The translations under genes and the position numbers were made by a program. This document shows, piece after piece, positions 10,857 to 21,949 of a stretch of 64,000 nt of DNA. Under the pieces are notes generated by a model. It saw only the letters and a program-made list of their open reading frames with translations. It made no database searches and was not told the DNA's origin. The DNA comes from Sclerodactyla briareus (lineage: Eukaryota; Echinodermata; Holothuroidea; Dendrochirotida; Sclerodactylidae). How positions within the stretch are numbered: position 1 is the first letter of the stretch; every line of letters starts with the position of its first letter. The stretch spans positions 1-64,000 of the forward strand of contig JAODTK010005883.1 in the NCBI GenBank assembly GCA_026419785.1, in the 5' to 3' direction.

Positions 10857-11196
10857 TATGTATACTTGCCAGACAGAGTGACCAGAGCCAGGATCAGCAA
10901 GGTTCAGCCTGGATACTGGCACCAAATTTGTCATCTGTCTTAGCCTTCACCAGGTTAACACGGAATAGGCGATTACCACCTCTTGGCGGTACCTACATGG
11001 GGTGGGGGTCATCACACTCAGACGGCATCTTGCAAATTGCCTCCCCTTCGTTCGTCCTGCTCCATCTTTGTGCTGAGCGCCCAGCTGAGAATGCACAAGG
11101 TTCCATTTCTAAAGTCTCTGATATGACCCGACCGGGAATCGAACCCCGGTCTGCCGGGTGGAGGGCCGACGCTTCTACCAATTGTGCCAACATCGG
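10857..11196 (-). mobile_element. tRNA-derived SINE
   Basis: The minus strand starts with a tRNA-like head (11196-11120). A-box-like TGGCACAATTGG is followed by an exact B box, GGTTCGATTCC (11145-11135), inside a perfect 5-bp T stem (CCGGG/CCCGG). The anticodon arm does not fold well, so this is not a working tRNA gene. A body of about 260 bp follows and ends in (CATA)n. SINEs of this kind are transcribed by RNA polymerase III from the internal boxes and moved by a LINE enzyme. A 66-codon minus frame across it is incidental. Confidence 0.8.
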
Positions 11197-11300
11197 TGTG
11201 TGTGTGTGTGTATGTAATGTTATGTATGTATATATGTATGTATGTTTGGATGTTGGTATTGTACTCTATGTATCTATGTATGTCTTCAGGAACATGCTTT
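11195..11300. repeat. (TG)n and (TATG)n simple repeats
   Basis: A short GTGTGTG run followed by imperfect TATG repeats on the 5' side of the SINE. Confidence 0.85.
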
Positions 11301-12639
11301 AAATCGGCGATATGCTGATTTTCCGTCAACCAAACTGGGCAGATGTTCGTCTCCTTCATCGACCTTTTGAAGCCTCTGGAAGTGTTCTCAAACTATACGG
11401 CTACCCCCGAAACATTTGTTGATTTGATTGAGAACGTTTACACGGACGTGTTTTTGTGTTGAATGTATCTCACGTTATACAGAACATATAGGGGGTAAGT
11501 TAAGGCTGGCTCACTCTCTTTACAGTCTCGAACAGGCGTTGACATATGGCTTTGTTGGCTTACATGTTTTGATAATCTAATTGCCATTCCAAACCCCGTA
11601 CAGGGTTATGTGGATGGAATTGATCTGTGCTAACACAAGACATGACTTGAACGAGCAGATTTGTTGACGGTACGGGTATGAAAGTTAAACATAGGTGATG
11701 CTCCCTACTCCTTAGACAACGATCGGGCAACAGCTGGTGCAGAAATGGCATGACATACTGATATCAGATTCGAAACAGTGAAATACCTAAATTGGGTAAA
11801 ACTGGGAGTACACCTACCTAGGTCATAAGATCAGCTTGGATGGATCGGCGTCCTTGGAAATCAAGAGGGCACTATTGTCAGACATGTTCGTGATTGGTTT
11901 CATTTGAATCGATCCTCCAACAGAGATATTATCTTTGTCTCCAGAAAAAAAAAAAAAATACACTCTTGAGGTTTTGAACTACACGCCCAAAAAAATGTGT
12001 CAAGCGATTATCTTTCTTGCTAGAGATGTTAAAAGTGGTCATGGATGAATATTTAAAGCGCAGCACCGATAACGTGAACTTTAGTTGACCCCTGTAGCCA
12101 GAGTCCAGATCATAAAGGGAACACCCTACTGCAACACACGCAAATGCTATTTTACTATAATACACTAAGGTTATGATTTCTCCATAAATTCGACCGTCAA
12201 AAATGTGCCGCATCGATCAGTTCTTCTTTCCGGGAATTAAGACCAATCCCGGCGTCTACCAGAAAATCAATTCATAGATATGTTCTAAAGCTATTAGTGA
12301 ACTTCGAGTCAAATAATTCGCTGAATTGAAATAATGTTGTACCTTTATTTCCAATTTAAGCCATCGATTTTTTTCGAACGTAAATGTGTGGGTGTCTTAC
12401 TCAGGCCTGCAGCTGCGCTGCTAATTCTGTACAGTTTTAACTCACCAGAAATTCAACTTTTATCGAGTTTTTAGGTGCTTTGAAGATTTCATAGAACAAT
12501 TATAAGAAAAGATATATTTTCCCAATACCATCAAATCATTCATCGAAATAATCAAGTGAATTTGGGGTTATATTGGTAAATACTGTCTTCCATTCAGTTC
12601 TCAGTACTGAATACAACTTAGGCAACCAGCTGATCGAGA
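11301..12639. other. No gene recognised
   Basis: AT-rich, with an A-run at 11945-11957. Reading frames are short and show no motif. Confidence 0.45.
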
Positions 12640-13790
12640 ACCGAGATACCAAATTTCGTTCAAATATCGAGCCATGGCGCCTTTAAACCAGATGATCCGC
12701 AAACCGTCTCAGTGCAAAGCTCCGCCCCACTTTCCGCCTCTATATGGTAAAGAGAAAGGTTGTTCCTTATGATGGGGAAGACCGAGACGAGGTGTTCATT
12801 TATTGGTCGGAGGTTTTTATGCCATTGTTAGGTGATCTAAAAGATATAAGGTGAATTGGGGCTTAAGTCGATCTGGATTGAGCCTAATTCTTCTCCTTGT
12901 CGTGAACACCTCCAATTTGAATTTCATAACGACACTTTTGCACTTATGGCGAATGAGGATTTTTTCAAATGGTCTTTCGGTGTCGCACTGCTCTCTCAAC
13001 TTATATCAAGGAGAGTCATACGGCAGCCAGACTTCGGAGGCTGCATAATCTGCATCCTCAGAGCAGAAACAAGCCCTGTCTTTGCATATCTATCAAGCCT
13101 GGGGGCGACTGATAGTCAACCGATTTATCCCGAGCCAGCATGTATATTGTAAAGAGCAATTCACTTCGGTATACATATTTCACTGATTCCTCATGAAGAG
13201 TTCGTGTCCACTTTTGTAATAACCCCTGTGACACAGTGTCTCATATCTTCAATGGATGCACGGTGTTTCGCAATATTATGTTGCCAGACAGAATAGGATA
13301 GTGACCGTATTAAGGGATGAAAATTGAAGCCCAACTCGGCGATCGAAATTTTAAGTGAGAGGATTACCACTAGTGATATGTTTGACGATCAGCTTCGTGT
13401 TGCCTTCATTGCGGTTTCAACATGGGAACCAAATGTTGGTTTGTTTGTTCGGATAACCCAAATGCATCTGCGATCGAAATTTCCTGTTTTTACAACGCCT
13501 TCATGAATCGAACCTATGAATCGACGTTTCAGAAATACCAACTGCCCAACAATTTGATTGCACTCCCGCATCCACACTCATGGAATATCGCCTTTGTCAC
13601 TTCGTTTTGACACATGCAGAGATGCCTATACCTGTCCCGAAATGGAAAAGAGCTCAACAAAAAACGAAGGACGACGTCTTTTGCCTGACTTCACGACGAA
13701 AATCTGCCTCAGTGCAAATCATCTAGGGCATCCAACTTTCCAATTCAGAGCAGGAGTTGAAAATTACTGGCGAAATCTATAATTGAGTAT
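12640..13790 (+). pseudogene. Non-LTR retrotransposon ORF, 3' part (zinc knuckle and probable restriction-like endonuclease region)
   Basis: Degraded plus-strand coding sequence whose frame changes several times. Near 13206-13259 a knuckle of the form C-x2-C-x8-H-x4-C can be read if one T is treated as an extra base. The unshifted part reads PCDTVSHIFNGCTVFRNIML, and RQNRIVTVLRDE follows in another frame. Further on (about 13440-13550) lie SAIEISCFYNAFMN, YEST and FQKYQ, resembling the EIS/EV-T block before the KY motif in the C-terminal region of LINEs with a restriction-like endonuclease (R2/R4-type organisation). In that family the knuckle and nuclease follow the reverse transcriptase. The transcriptase core itself is not recognisable upstream. 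Certainly inactive. Confidence 0.55.
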
Positions 13791-14298
13791 ATTTTTGTTT
13801 GAGACTAGCAAACTGGTAACACACACACTGCAATGAAGTCCGTCCCATCATGGATTCCAGATCATTCCACAACAAGTGGTCTCACATGATGAATTTGAGA
13901 GTCAAGGAAAATCTCCAATTCTAGTACAACTGGGGCAGTATCGTGTCTTAGCTAAAACAGAAACAATTGAAGCATTCCGCAAACTGGTGGTGGTAAAGTC
14001 CAAGAGGAACTGCAGGAGTTCTAAGGAATGTTGCAAAGTGTTACCCATTACAGTTCCTACAAATGGAAATTCGTAGATTTGAATGTTGTAACATTCACGT
14101 AAAGTTGCGTAAGTTACAGGGTACAGCATACTATACATGAGATGCACACAAACCCACATACATGAGTCACACAAAGGGATTTTTTATTTTATAAACACTT
14201 TTACCAAATCAGAACTTAGTCAACGGTTCACTAAACTTTTCGATTCCTTGCCGAAAGCGAAAGGGATATATATGCAGCTAGCCGTGCGCCGTGCGTTT
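13791..14298. other. No gene recognised
   Basis: Short frames only, on either strand; no motif. Confidence 0.4.
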
Positions 14299-14352
14299 GT
14301 ATGTGTGTGTGTGTGTGTGTTCGTGTGTGTGGGGGGTGGGGGGGGGGGGGGT
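14299..14352. repeat. (TG)n microsatellite followed by a G-run
   Basis: GTGTGTG repeats pass into a G-rich run of 20 bases interrupted once. It could form a G-quadruplex. Confidence 0.9.
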
Positions 14353-15529
14353 ATTAAGTGTGACACCCTTATCAGCAACGATATATAAAACTGAATCAAA
14401 CGTGCAACCGGAATTCAAATGAGGTCGGTGTGTTTCTCAGTGGAGAGGATGAAAACCTCTTGTTATTATTGCCAGTTCAGGTCATTCAAGCTCACGATAG
14501 GCACAAGTCCCCAAGAAGCTTGTCCAAGCACGACATCTAGATGATGCAAGTATCTATTAAGTTATGATTCATATCATGTGGGTCGCAATATTGTGAGGAT
14601 GAACCCTATTGTTTTTGGTGTCAGGTCAAAGGAATTGAAGGTCACTGAAGCGGCAATCTGAATAATCTCGAATCTTTATATATCTTCCCAATCGAACATT
14701 TTAAAGAGTTGGAGTAATGAAGAATTTTGTTCGTCTGAGAATGCTACATCTGGTGACCTAATTTGACTCCCTCTGACCTTTTGACCGCATTTGACTAATA
14801 ATCTTGTGACCTTCTGGTCAGTTTTTTCGCTACACACTCAACCGCCACCCCGTCTTGCAACGACCCAATAAGTAAATTGCACTGACGTATTATAACACTT
14901 CTATCACACGCTATCTCCACAATGTCCTCTGTTGAAGAGTGAAACATCTTTCAACACTGTAAGTGGTTCATGTTCGACATTGACTTCTCGGCATGAAAGT
15001 TTAAGATGAATAGCATGAAGGGAAATTTTGTCTTTTCTTCCGCTTTACTACGACTGGATCACTTTTTATCTACACATAATTGTCATTCTCAGAAGTGGAC
15101 AATGCAGTAATTGCAGTCTATTAATACGTTCACATAACTCCTCTCCCACGCTACAATGGATTCTTTTTTCATCACATGACCATCAAAGACACCCAAATAT
15201 AATTCAGCTGGCTCACTAGTCTGACTGTAAAATCCAATTTGGCAAAATTTGGGTCATCAAAAGCGCACCATGGCCAACACAATTTTTCTGGCTTTGAATT
15301 TTTCAAACTGGCAACCCTGTGTGAACAAATCGGTCACAAGATTCAGATATAGGTTTTCCATATTATACGTTTCAGTATCCAATAAGCCATTTGGCTGAAT
15401 GAATTTCCGGACGGTAATTTACGGTAACGAATTTTGTAACTTACGTAACAAACCTTTTGCAGTGAGGAAGAAATGAGAGAAGTTTATTTTAGTTATTTAT
15501 TAAGGTGGTCAGGAGTACATAATCCTCAT
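14353..15529. other. No gene recognised
   Basis: Contains scattered GGTCA/TGACC phrases (14480-14820) like those of decayed tandem repeats elsewhere in the window. No coding signal. Confidence 0.4.
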
Positions 15530-15894
15530 AACGACCCCTAAGCCACAAGCATCCCAGGAAAGAAAAATGAACCAAACTATGATTATTCGCCCGTGATTTC
15601 TTGGAAGATAAATCGGAATCGTTCTGAACGCATCACACTGCCCCTAGAGAGAACAACATGTTCAGGAAGACAATTCCACTCACTGATCACTCTCTGCGAG
15701 AAGAAAATTTACGAATGTCCATCTGCAGCGCTTGCAAGAAAGCTTGAGACAGTGGCCTCTATTTGCACTAACATGGCAATTCAAGAAGCAGTGGAAGGAC
15801 AGGCCATCGAATCCATGGACAATTTTGAAAACCTGGATCAAGTCACCGCGAATCGCTCAGTCCCATGGTATTTAGTCTACTGTGAATAAGGTCC
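15530..15894 (-). pseudogene. CR1 3' end, copy 2 (tandem)
   Basis: Repeats the segment of copy 1: DLIQVFKIVHGFDGLSF, HCLKLSCKRC and the IRKYFFS region are readable across frames, then the same CACGGGCGAA tail phrase. It ends near a CACCTTAATAAATAACTAA sequence at the likely 3' boundary. It arose either as a 5'-truncated second insertion or by unequal exchange. Confidence 0.8.
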
Positions 15895-16262
15895 ATGAGG
15901 ACAAAATCCGCATCCAACTACCCCGGAGCCATCAACCCCAGAAAGAAATTGACCAAACCACTAAATAATTTCCGCCCGTGATTCCTGAAAATAAATCAAG
16001 ACCTGTTTCTTGAACGCATTCACACTCTTCAGAGAACAACATTTTCAGGAAGACAATTCCACGCATTGATCACTCTCTGCGAGAAGAAATATTTACGAAT
16101 GTCCAATCTGCAGCGCTTTGCCACTAAGCTGAGACAGTGCCTCTTTTTTGCATTAACACTGGAAATCAAAGAGAGTGGAAGGACAGGCCATCGAGTCATG
16201 GACAATTTTGAAACCTGGATCAAGTCACCACCCCAATTCGCCTCAGCTCCATGTAGTTAGAC
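15895..16262 (-). pseudogene. CR1 3' end, copy 1 (C-terminus and 3' tail)
   Basis: A minus frame of 64 codons (16223-16029) carries RCRLDIRKYFFSQRVINAWN and CLPENVV, the standard end of this type of reverse transcriptase, followed by SVNAFKKQ in another frame and about 120 bp of tail. It connects directly to the upstream transcriptase remnant. Confidence 0.85.
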
Positions 16263-17820
16263 CGAGACGGGGCCTTAATCTTTCCTCGTAGGCTAAATTT
16301 TTCAGCAGTCAATCATTCTAGTTGCCACGCTAACGTTTTCAATACCTGCTTGTCTTTTGCAGTAGGGATTCCACACTTTGTACAAAGAATATTCCAGTGG
16401 CGTCTCACCAGTTGCCTACACAGCCTGACAACAATATCATTTTCGGTTGCTTCATATCATTTTTTGGATCATTGTTACATTGGTTGATGTGACATTCATT
16501 CATTAATCACACCCCCCCCATTCCTCCCCCCAATCCAAAACAACCAAGAATCCAAAAAATCCCACTCATCCCCCTCCCAAGCCTCTCCACCCAATCTCAT
16601 CAACCCCCAAAAGACCCCACCAAATCACAACCCCTCACCTCAACAAGGAAACTGAAGTGTCGTCTAATCAAGTTCCAAGAATCCAATTCCCTTACCATCT
16701 TCTAGCAGCTTCGGCACACTGCTTGGAAGTTCCAAAGAAGAATCAAACAAACCCCAAATCTTTTTCTGGAATCACCACCCTCCTAATATTTTGGCCATTT
16801 AACTTCGTGAAGTAAGCGATGCGATTGTGAAAACCATCATTCATAACTTTGCACTTGTCTGACATTGAGAAAACATTTGCCAGTCGAAGACCATTCGGAA
16901 ATTATATCCAATCCCTTTGAACAATTTCTTCAGCATCATCCATTCGAACCGACCTCCCGATACAACTGGTATCGTATGCGAACTTCTTAACCCTGGAATA
17001 ACAGAACCTTCAAGACGTCAATATACGCCAGAAAGAGTTTAAAAACGGCCCAAGAACCGATTCCCGGGGAACACCCCACTAAGTGACCTTTTGCCCAAGA
17101 AGGAACGACCGCCCATTTTAAGGACAACTCGTGTTCCCTATTATAAGCCACTCACGAATCCACTTAAGGACATTCCCCTCCATGCAAAGCTCCTCACTTG
17201 AGCAAGAACGCTCAATGACGAACCTTGCAAATCTTTCCCTGAAATCCAGGAAAATTATATCAGCAAACATTGCCGTTTTGTCAACAGAACTGTACATATT
17301 CCATAAATCCCATAGTTTAGAGTCAAACACGAACGATTTTTTTCCTAACCCAGCTTGAAGATCCCTAATCAGACTATGCTCATTGAAATAATCCAACCAT
17401 ATGGATCCCCGAATGATTGATCCCATTATCTTGAATTTTTGAGCCCCTCCTGCAGTTTCTCCTTTACTAAACGCATCGAACACACCATACTAAATACTAC
17501 CAATACTATGCGGGTACCCCTGAACAACCAGGTCACCAAAATTATCCAAGTTTCTCATTAAAGTAAAACAGACGAGGAATAATTATTAAGAACAGTAGCC
17601 ATCTCCTGGCTACGCTGATTGTATTACCCGTGTTGGAATCTATCAAAGGGCCAATGCTGACCTGACTTTCTGCTTTCCCCCTAACATAAGAGTAAAATGC
17701 ACGAGGATTCTCTTGATATGGAGGCAATCTGCCTATCAAAATCAAGTTTAGCAACAGAAATAAATGCTGGACAGGCTTTTGCTGAACTTTGAAATGCCAT
17801 AGATCAGACACGGGACCCCC
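16262..17820 (-). pseudogene. CR1 ORF2 remnant: reverse transcriptase
   Basis: In order: ENPRAFYSYVRGKAE and IGPLIDSNTG (17700-17630), the KIMGSIIRGSI and NEHSLIRDLQ motifs (17430-17360), ADIIFLDF (about 17265-17240, catalytic-Asp motif A), GNVLKWIREWL (17175-17145), SGVFPGNRFLG (17083-17050, in place of SGVPQGSVLGP) and KFAYDTS (16990-16960) where active enzymes have FADD. DKCKVM (about 16855) follows, then the thumb region. The change in FADD, the missing PVSLTS motif and several frameshifts show that it is dead. Its longest open piece is 121 codons (17483-17118). Confidence 0.85.
16499..16650. repeat. G-poor, C/A-rich low-complexity stretch inside the LINE
   Basis: About 140 bp with very few G on the plus strand and many C-runs (CACCCCCCCC, CTCCCCCC). 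It lies where the thumb coding region of the reverse transcriptase is expected and has no LINE-like translation. It may be an expanded simple sequence or an insertion. Confidence 0.7.
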
Positions 17821-18560
17821 CCAGAAGACGATTTAAGTCGCCATGAATGCCCCCGCTTACGTTTAATGGCCAGAAAAACTTACCTTTTCATCAAGGAGAG
17901 GCCTCTTGTTATTACTGCGGACGTTTTACCTCCAAAGGACCGTAAACTTTCATAACCTCGTTAACCTTTTCAATGAAACAATCCAAGAGTACAACAGCAT
18001 CGTACTTTCTAACAAATTTATGCCAATTACTTTGCTAAATAACCTGGAAATGCCATCCCACATCGGCCTTCGCGAACGAAACAAAGGAAAAAGGAAAAAG
18101 TTCCACACTCCGTAGGATATTGACCAGGAACACATTGAAAAACTAAAACTAGCGTGAATCACTTGCAACCGAGCTACCCAAGCTCTCTACATATTACAAG
18201 AATCTGGATCACTGCTCAAAACTAATCCAAAAATTATGTTTTTGGTAGGAAATGTACATGCTGAGAAAGGAAAACAATCCACTCGTAACATTGAAAAACC
18301 TATCCATGACTGCCATAGTAACATTGGACCAAGAAATTATCTGGAAATGAAAACACCCATAATAATTGTACTCTTCCAGAAACTCGAAAAGCATGTCGGG
18401 AAAGAAGGAGAGTGTTGTCTTCGAGCTACTATTTTGGAGAGCGGATACACAACGCAACTAAGAAAGAACTGAGAATACCAAATGAGTTAGACGGAATTTC
18501 AAAACCAAACAGAGTTGACAAAACCAACACCAATATCGGCATTCTCAAAAACTATTCAAG
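17820..18560 (-). pseudogene. CR1 ORF2 remnant: endonuclease domain (C-terminal part)
   Basis: Readable blocks are FEIPSNSFGI (about 18510), an NSSSK phrase at the place of the usual YRPPNSS motif (18440), a decayed GDFN region followed by ISWSNVT (18340) and MDRFFNV...HNFWISFEQ (18310-18220), which resembles the conserved L-DLV-S end of apurinic-type endonucleases. About 18100-17900 reads as the linker (FRKADVGWHF and VMKVYGPLEVKR in two frames). The N-terminal half of the domain seems missing, because only about 160 bp separates it from the ORF1 end motif. This points to an internal deletion. Confidence 0.62.
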
Positions 18561-19470
18561 AGTCAGACCTCACATACACAACACTCCCACAAAATGCCAC
18601 GGAGAGTATCTGTCCTATCTTGCCAACGCAGAAATGACCAACTCTGCTAACACTGAAGCCCCCGCCCCCACCATTAAGGTGAAGACCATCCTTAGCGAAA
18701 AGGCCCCTCCTTCCCCGAAACACGAAAAACATCCACAACTGAACGCCCTCCCCAGCGCACTCAAATCTAACCCCCGATGAGAGCCGCTATCGTTCTACCT
18801 GCAAACACGACTTGGCCGTCAAACCTGGGGAGAATGCCACAAATCGCGACTTTCGACCCAATGGACTTCAGCCTGCACAACACTTCACGGAATCGGGATC
18901 TTAGGACGCACTGACTGTCACCCCGGAGCTGTACAGTGCCTATTCGGACTCCCCCACGACCTTTCCCTTAACTCGCACAAAATCCTCACCTTGCTCACGG
19001 AGACAAAACTCGCGTACGCTTAAGCCTTATCTCGCGACTAAAGTCCCTGTCAACATACAATCGAATCCCCCACCAGCGAAAAACTTCCCTTTTACCTTAT
19101 ATCTCCCCCACAGTCCACCTTCACTTCCCATCCACCGCGAATGGAACCACCGCGGCTCGATTTTCGGGGCACCCTCCGCTGGTGACCTCTTGCCGCACCC
19201 ACGCCATCCAACTGATCCCCCTGCACTGCCTCTAAACTGCCCAGAAACTGAAACTATTCGTAGTGTCAAGGCCACAGCAGGGACCAACCACTAACTTCCG
19301 TTGTATCGGCAGTAGCAGCACCCTTCCTAACCTCTTCCCACTAACAATCACGTGCCCCAAGCCTCGCTTCAAGCTCAGCTAGTCTAGGACACTTCTTACA
19401 TCTATAAATATACCCATCCGCCTTAGTGTCCTCAAAGCTCACCCCCCTCTAAAACTCAGTCCACGACTTC
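18560..19470 (-). pseudogene. CR1 ORF1 remnant: Cys motif plus SGNH/GDSL esterase
   Basis: Starting from the 5' side, a Cys-rich segment includes GYIYRCKKCPRLAELEARL (CKKC at 19400-19389), typical of the zinc-binding start of CR1 ORF1 proteins. A block with GDSIV follows at about 19075-19058 (the nucleophile-Ser motif of SGNH hydrolases), then KVAICGILPRFDGQV (about 18870-18820) and RRGLFAKDGLHLN (DxLHLN at 18690-18673, the Asp/His end motif). At least three frameshifts separate these blocks. In CR1 elements ORF1 binds nucleic acid and the esterase is thought to act on lipids or membranes. Which catalytic residues are preserved beyond Ser, Asp and His cannot be judged. Confidence 0.72.
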
Positions 19471-19950
19471 AGATACTCAATCACATATCACAGGACCCTG
19501 ACAGGCTACCAGCTATCCTTCCATCAATATCGGCAAATAAATAGAGGACCAAAAAGTACAGAAACATGGAAATTAGTGGGGGGCCGCCGCCTACCAATGA
19601 AAAATAATAACTGCAAAAGAAAGAGTAAAGGGGAAAAAAAAACCACTCACCAAAACACTCCAATCGCAAACACAATACAGCTGGCGGAAACAAAATAAGG
19701 CTTACCGAGTTAACACGCAGTCAACGCGACGAAACAAAACAGAATAAACAGTCAGCCACCAAAAACACAAAGGACACCAAAATTGAATGGAACCCCATAC
19801 AGCAATATGGGTCTAGAAGGGGGAACTCAACACCAAACGGGATTAGCTTAGGGCAGGAGTCGATATAAGTAGAAGAGAACGATTGGCTGCAACTTCCACA
19901 CGAGTAAGATCAGCAAACGCACAATGCAGAAATCCGTGGAGGAAATTCTA

Positions 19951-20640
19951 AGCATTGAGATATCTAACGGAAAAAAAAAAAATGCAAAAAAAACACAGAT
20001 CACACAAAAATATCAAAATTAATCACAAAAAAATGCAGAAGAAGAAACTCAGTAGATAATAACAGTTTGAAGGACCAGCTTGAAGAACTGCACACAGCCT
20101 TCTGCTCATTGTGGAAGATCACAGCAATTCCAAAATCTCCTCCCGAAGAAACAACATTTTTGAATCCAGTTACACCAAGAACAGTTTTTTAACCAGAAAT
20201 TTTGCATAGAATGGTGTGGAAATCTCAGGAGATTAGAACTTATATGTTATACCTTCTATTATTAAATTCAATTTGCCTACTCCCTGTCATACATTCTAGA
20301 AGTCAGGCTTATCATTGAGAAGTACTGCTCTGATTTGTAACTTGAACGTAACACGAAATCATGCCCTTATTCGTTTTACGTTTACGTAAACTCGGCGGGA
20401 CTAAACAGATGTAGTAGCAAGGAACTGTGGCAGTGCTAAGGTGGTGTAAGATGGCAACAGGACTGGTTAAGAAAAAACTATAATGGATATTTACATCTCT
20501 CGGTACGCTGGCAAGTAAATGCGGAGCTGTGAACTCTGATAATCAATTACAGATTCCCAGAGGCCATGGCTATTATTAAGCGTTCTTTTCTTATAGCAAT
20601 TATTCCTCATCCTGCCACTTTGCAATGAATGAAAAACACC
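19951..20640. other. No gene recognised
   Basis: A-rich runs at 19971-20035 and unremarkable sequence to 20640. Confidence 0.45.
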
Positions 20641-20646
20641 TTGTTT

Positions 20647-20720
20647 AGCGAAAACCAGTTCATGCTGGTTGACAGGTTGCGCTATTGTGATCCTCCGCTA
20701 TCTATCTGTCCATTATGTTA
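20647..20720. repeat. Decayed palindrome-plus-TCTA module
   Basis: AACCAG-TTCATG-CTGGTT followed by GCTATTGTGATCC and a short CTATCTATCTGTCC stretch: the same module as at 59307 (GAGCTATTGTGATGCC, then TCCA repeats), in weaker form. Confidence 0.5.
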
Positions 20721-20879
20721 TCAATTGCCTTCTGGGCTGTTTACTTAAAATTTCGTTCTTCGACCGATGTAATCAAACTTGACTAATGTTCGTTGACCAT
20801 GGGACATGCAAAACTGTTAGAATGTTTTTTTTTTCTGGCAGAAATGAGTCGAATTACCATGATACGGAAATAAAAGGCT

Positions 20880-21135
20880 ATTCGTGGGGGAACACTTGTG
20901 TCCAAAAAATGGGCGTATCGGTGAGATTGGCTTGCCTAAATCGTTTCTATCGCATATCATGGCTATTACGGATATGCTGAAGTCGTCATGGCGGCCGTTT
21001 TGGAATTTCAAAATGGCCGCACATTTTTCGGGGAAGGAAATGGGGGAAATGGTCACACAACGGATCAATATAGAACCTACAGACATGATGTTAGTGGCCA
21101 CCATTATGTTATTAATACAGCAGATCCGATGGTAA
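20880..21135. repeat. Repeat with GCGGCC...GGCCGC palindrome, copy 1
   Basis: The palindrome GCGGCCGTTTTGGAATTTCA, then AAATGGCCGC (20991-21020), is followed by a TGATGTTAGTGGCCACCATT phrase. Variants of both lie at 27507-27610. Overlapping frames on both strands are shadows. Confidence 0.55.
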
Positions 21136-21449
21136 ACCGACCGTCAACAAAACCCCCTTTTTCATCGTCCGCAAAAAAGTTGAGTTGACGAAACAAACGC
21201 TGATCCACGAAACTTCCGTAGCTTTCACATTCAATGACACACATTTGACAAGTGCTTTTCTCGTTATCGTAAATAATCGAGTGTTTCTTTGGTGGGGTTG
21301 GGAACGTACTTTGGAGGATTACAACGGGCATGGCGCCCTCAAGTTGAGGTCCTTGTTTACAAAAATCTAGGCGATTGGCCAGATTGTCCATCATTTTTCA
21401 ACAACTATCACTTCGGCTTCTCGATTCCACCCAATTAGTAGTAGTTCCA

Positions 21450-21520
21450 ATAAAAAAAAAAAACTCTAAAGAATCTGGTAGTCGATTAGCGGAAGTGGAA
21501 TTCCCCCCCCCCCCTCCCGG
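21450..21520. repeat. A-run and C-run
   Basis: A12 at 21452-21463 and a C-run of 11 or more from about 21504. Confidence 0.85.
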
Positions 21521-21690
21521 GACCAAGAGTTGTAACGGGGACAACATAGTTTTGACTCGAGACTCACAGCCGGAATCGAGCAGGAATACATACTGATAGT
21601 ACCAATTCGAGCTATCTATCCTTGTGTCCGATATATTTCGTGAACCTGATCAACAAGGCAAGGCCTACGAGACTTCGTTCAGTTGTGTTG

Positions 21691-21709
21691 ATCTCCCCCC
21701 CCCCCCCCA
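21691..21709. repeat. C homopolymer
   Basis: A run of about 17 C in otherwise ordinary sequence. Confidence 0.9.
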
Positions 21710-21949
21710 CTTCCCAATACTTCCCGTTTTTCAATCCTTGAGGATCGCGCAGCGGAATTTTGTATGAATTTCCATTTCATATATATCAATGTCAGCATGA
21801 ACGATACAAAAGGCTAGTACGCGCTGGCGTATATGGCAGGTATCGGTTCTTGCGGGCGAGGCAAACGAAACGTAGGGAATATGATGCACAGTCAACAGTC
21901 GTTATGGTTGATCAGCTGCTTATACCAGTAGAGCGAAAGCGGTAGGATG

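Larger units (their letters stand above)
15530..19950 (-). mobile_element. CR1-type LINE, degraded
   Basis: On the minus strand the order is: 5' leader (about 19950-19500), ORF1 with a Cys motif and SGNH esterase blocks, then ORF2 with endonuclease and reverse transcriptase, then a short 3' end. This order and the esterase in ORF1 are known for the CR1 clade. Frames change often. The first part of the endonuclease and the first reverse-transcriptase motifs appear deleted, so the element is inactive and somewhat shorter than a full CR1. The 3' 365 bp is present twice. I found no clear 3' octamer repeat that would confirm CR1 over a neighbouring clade. Confidence 0.82.

Noticed and set aside
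11120-11196. Functional tRNA gene
   Set aside because: Good B box and T arm, but the anticodon arm and acceptor stem do not pair properly and a SINE body follows.
10808-11302. 164-codon plus-strand frame
   Set aside because: Made of the GTAT microsatellite and the antisense of the SINE.
18412-18780. 122-codon plus-strand frame, Lys/Pro-rich
   Set aside because: Antisense of the CR1 ORF1/endonuclease remnant, whose motifs are on the minus strand.
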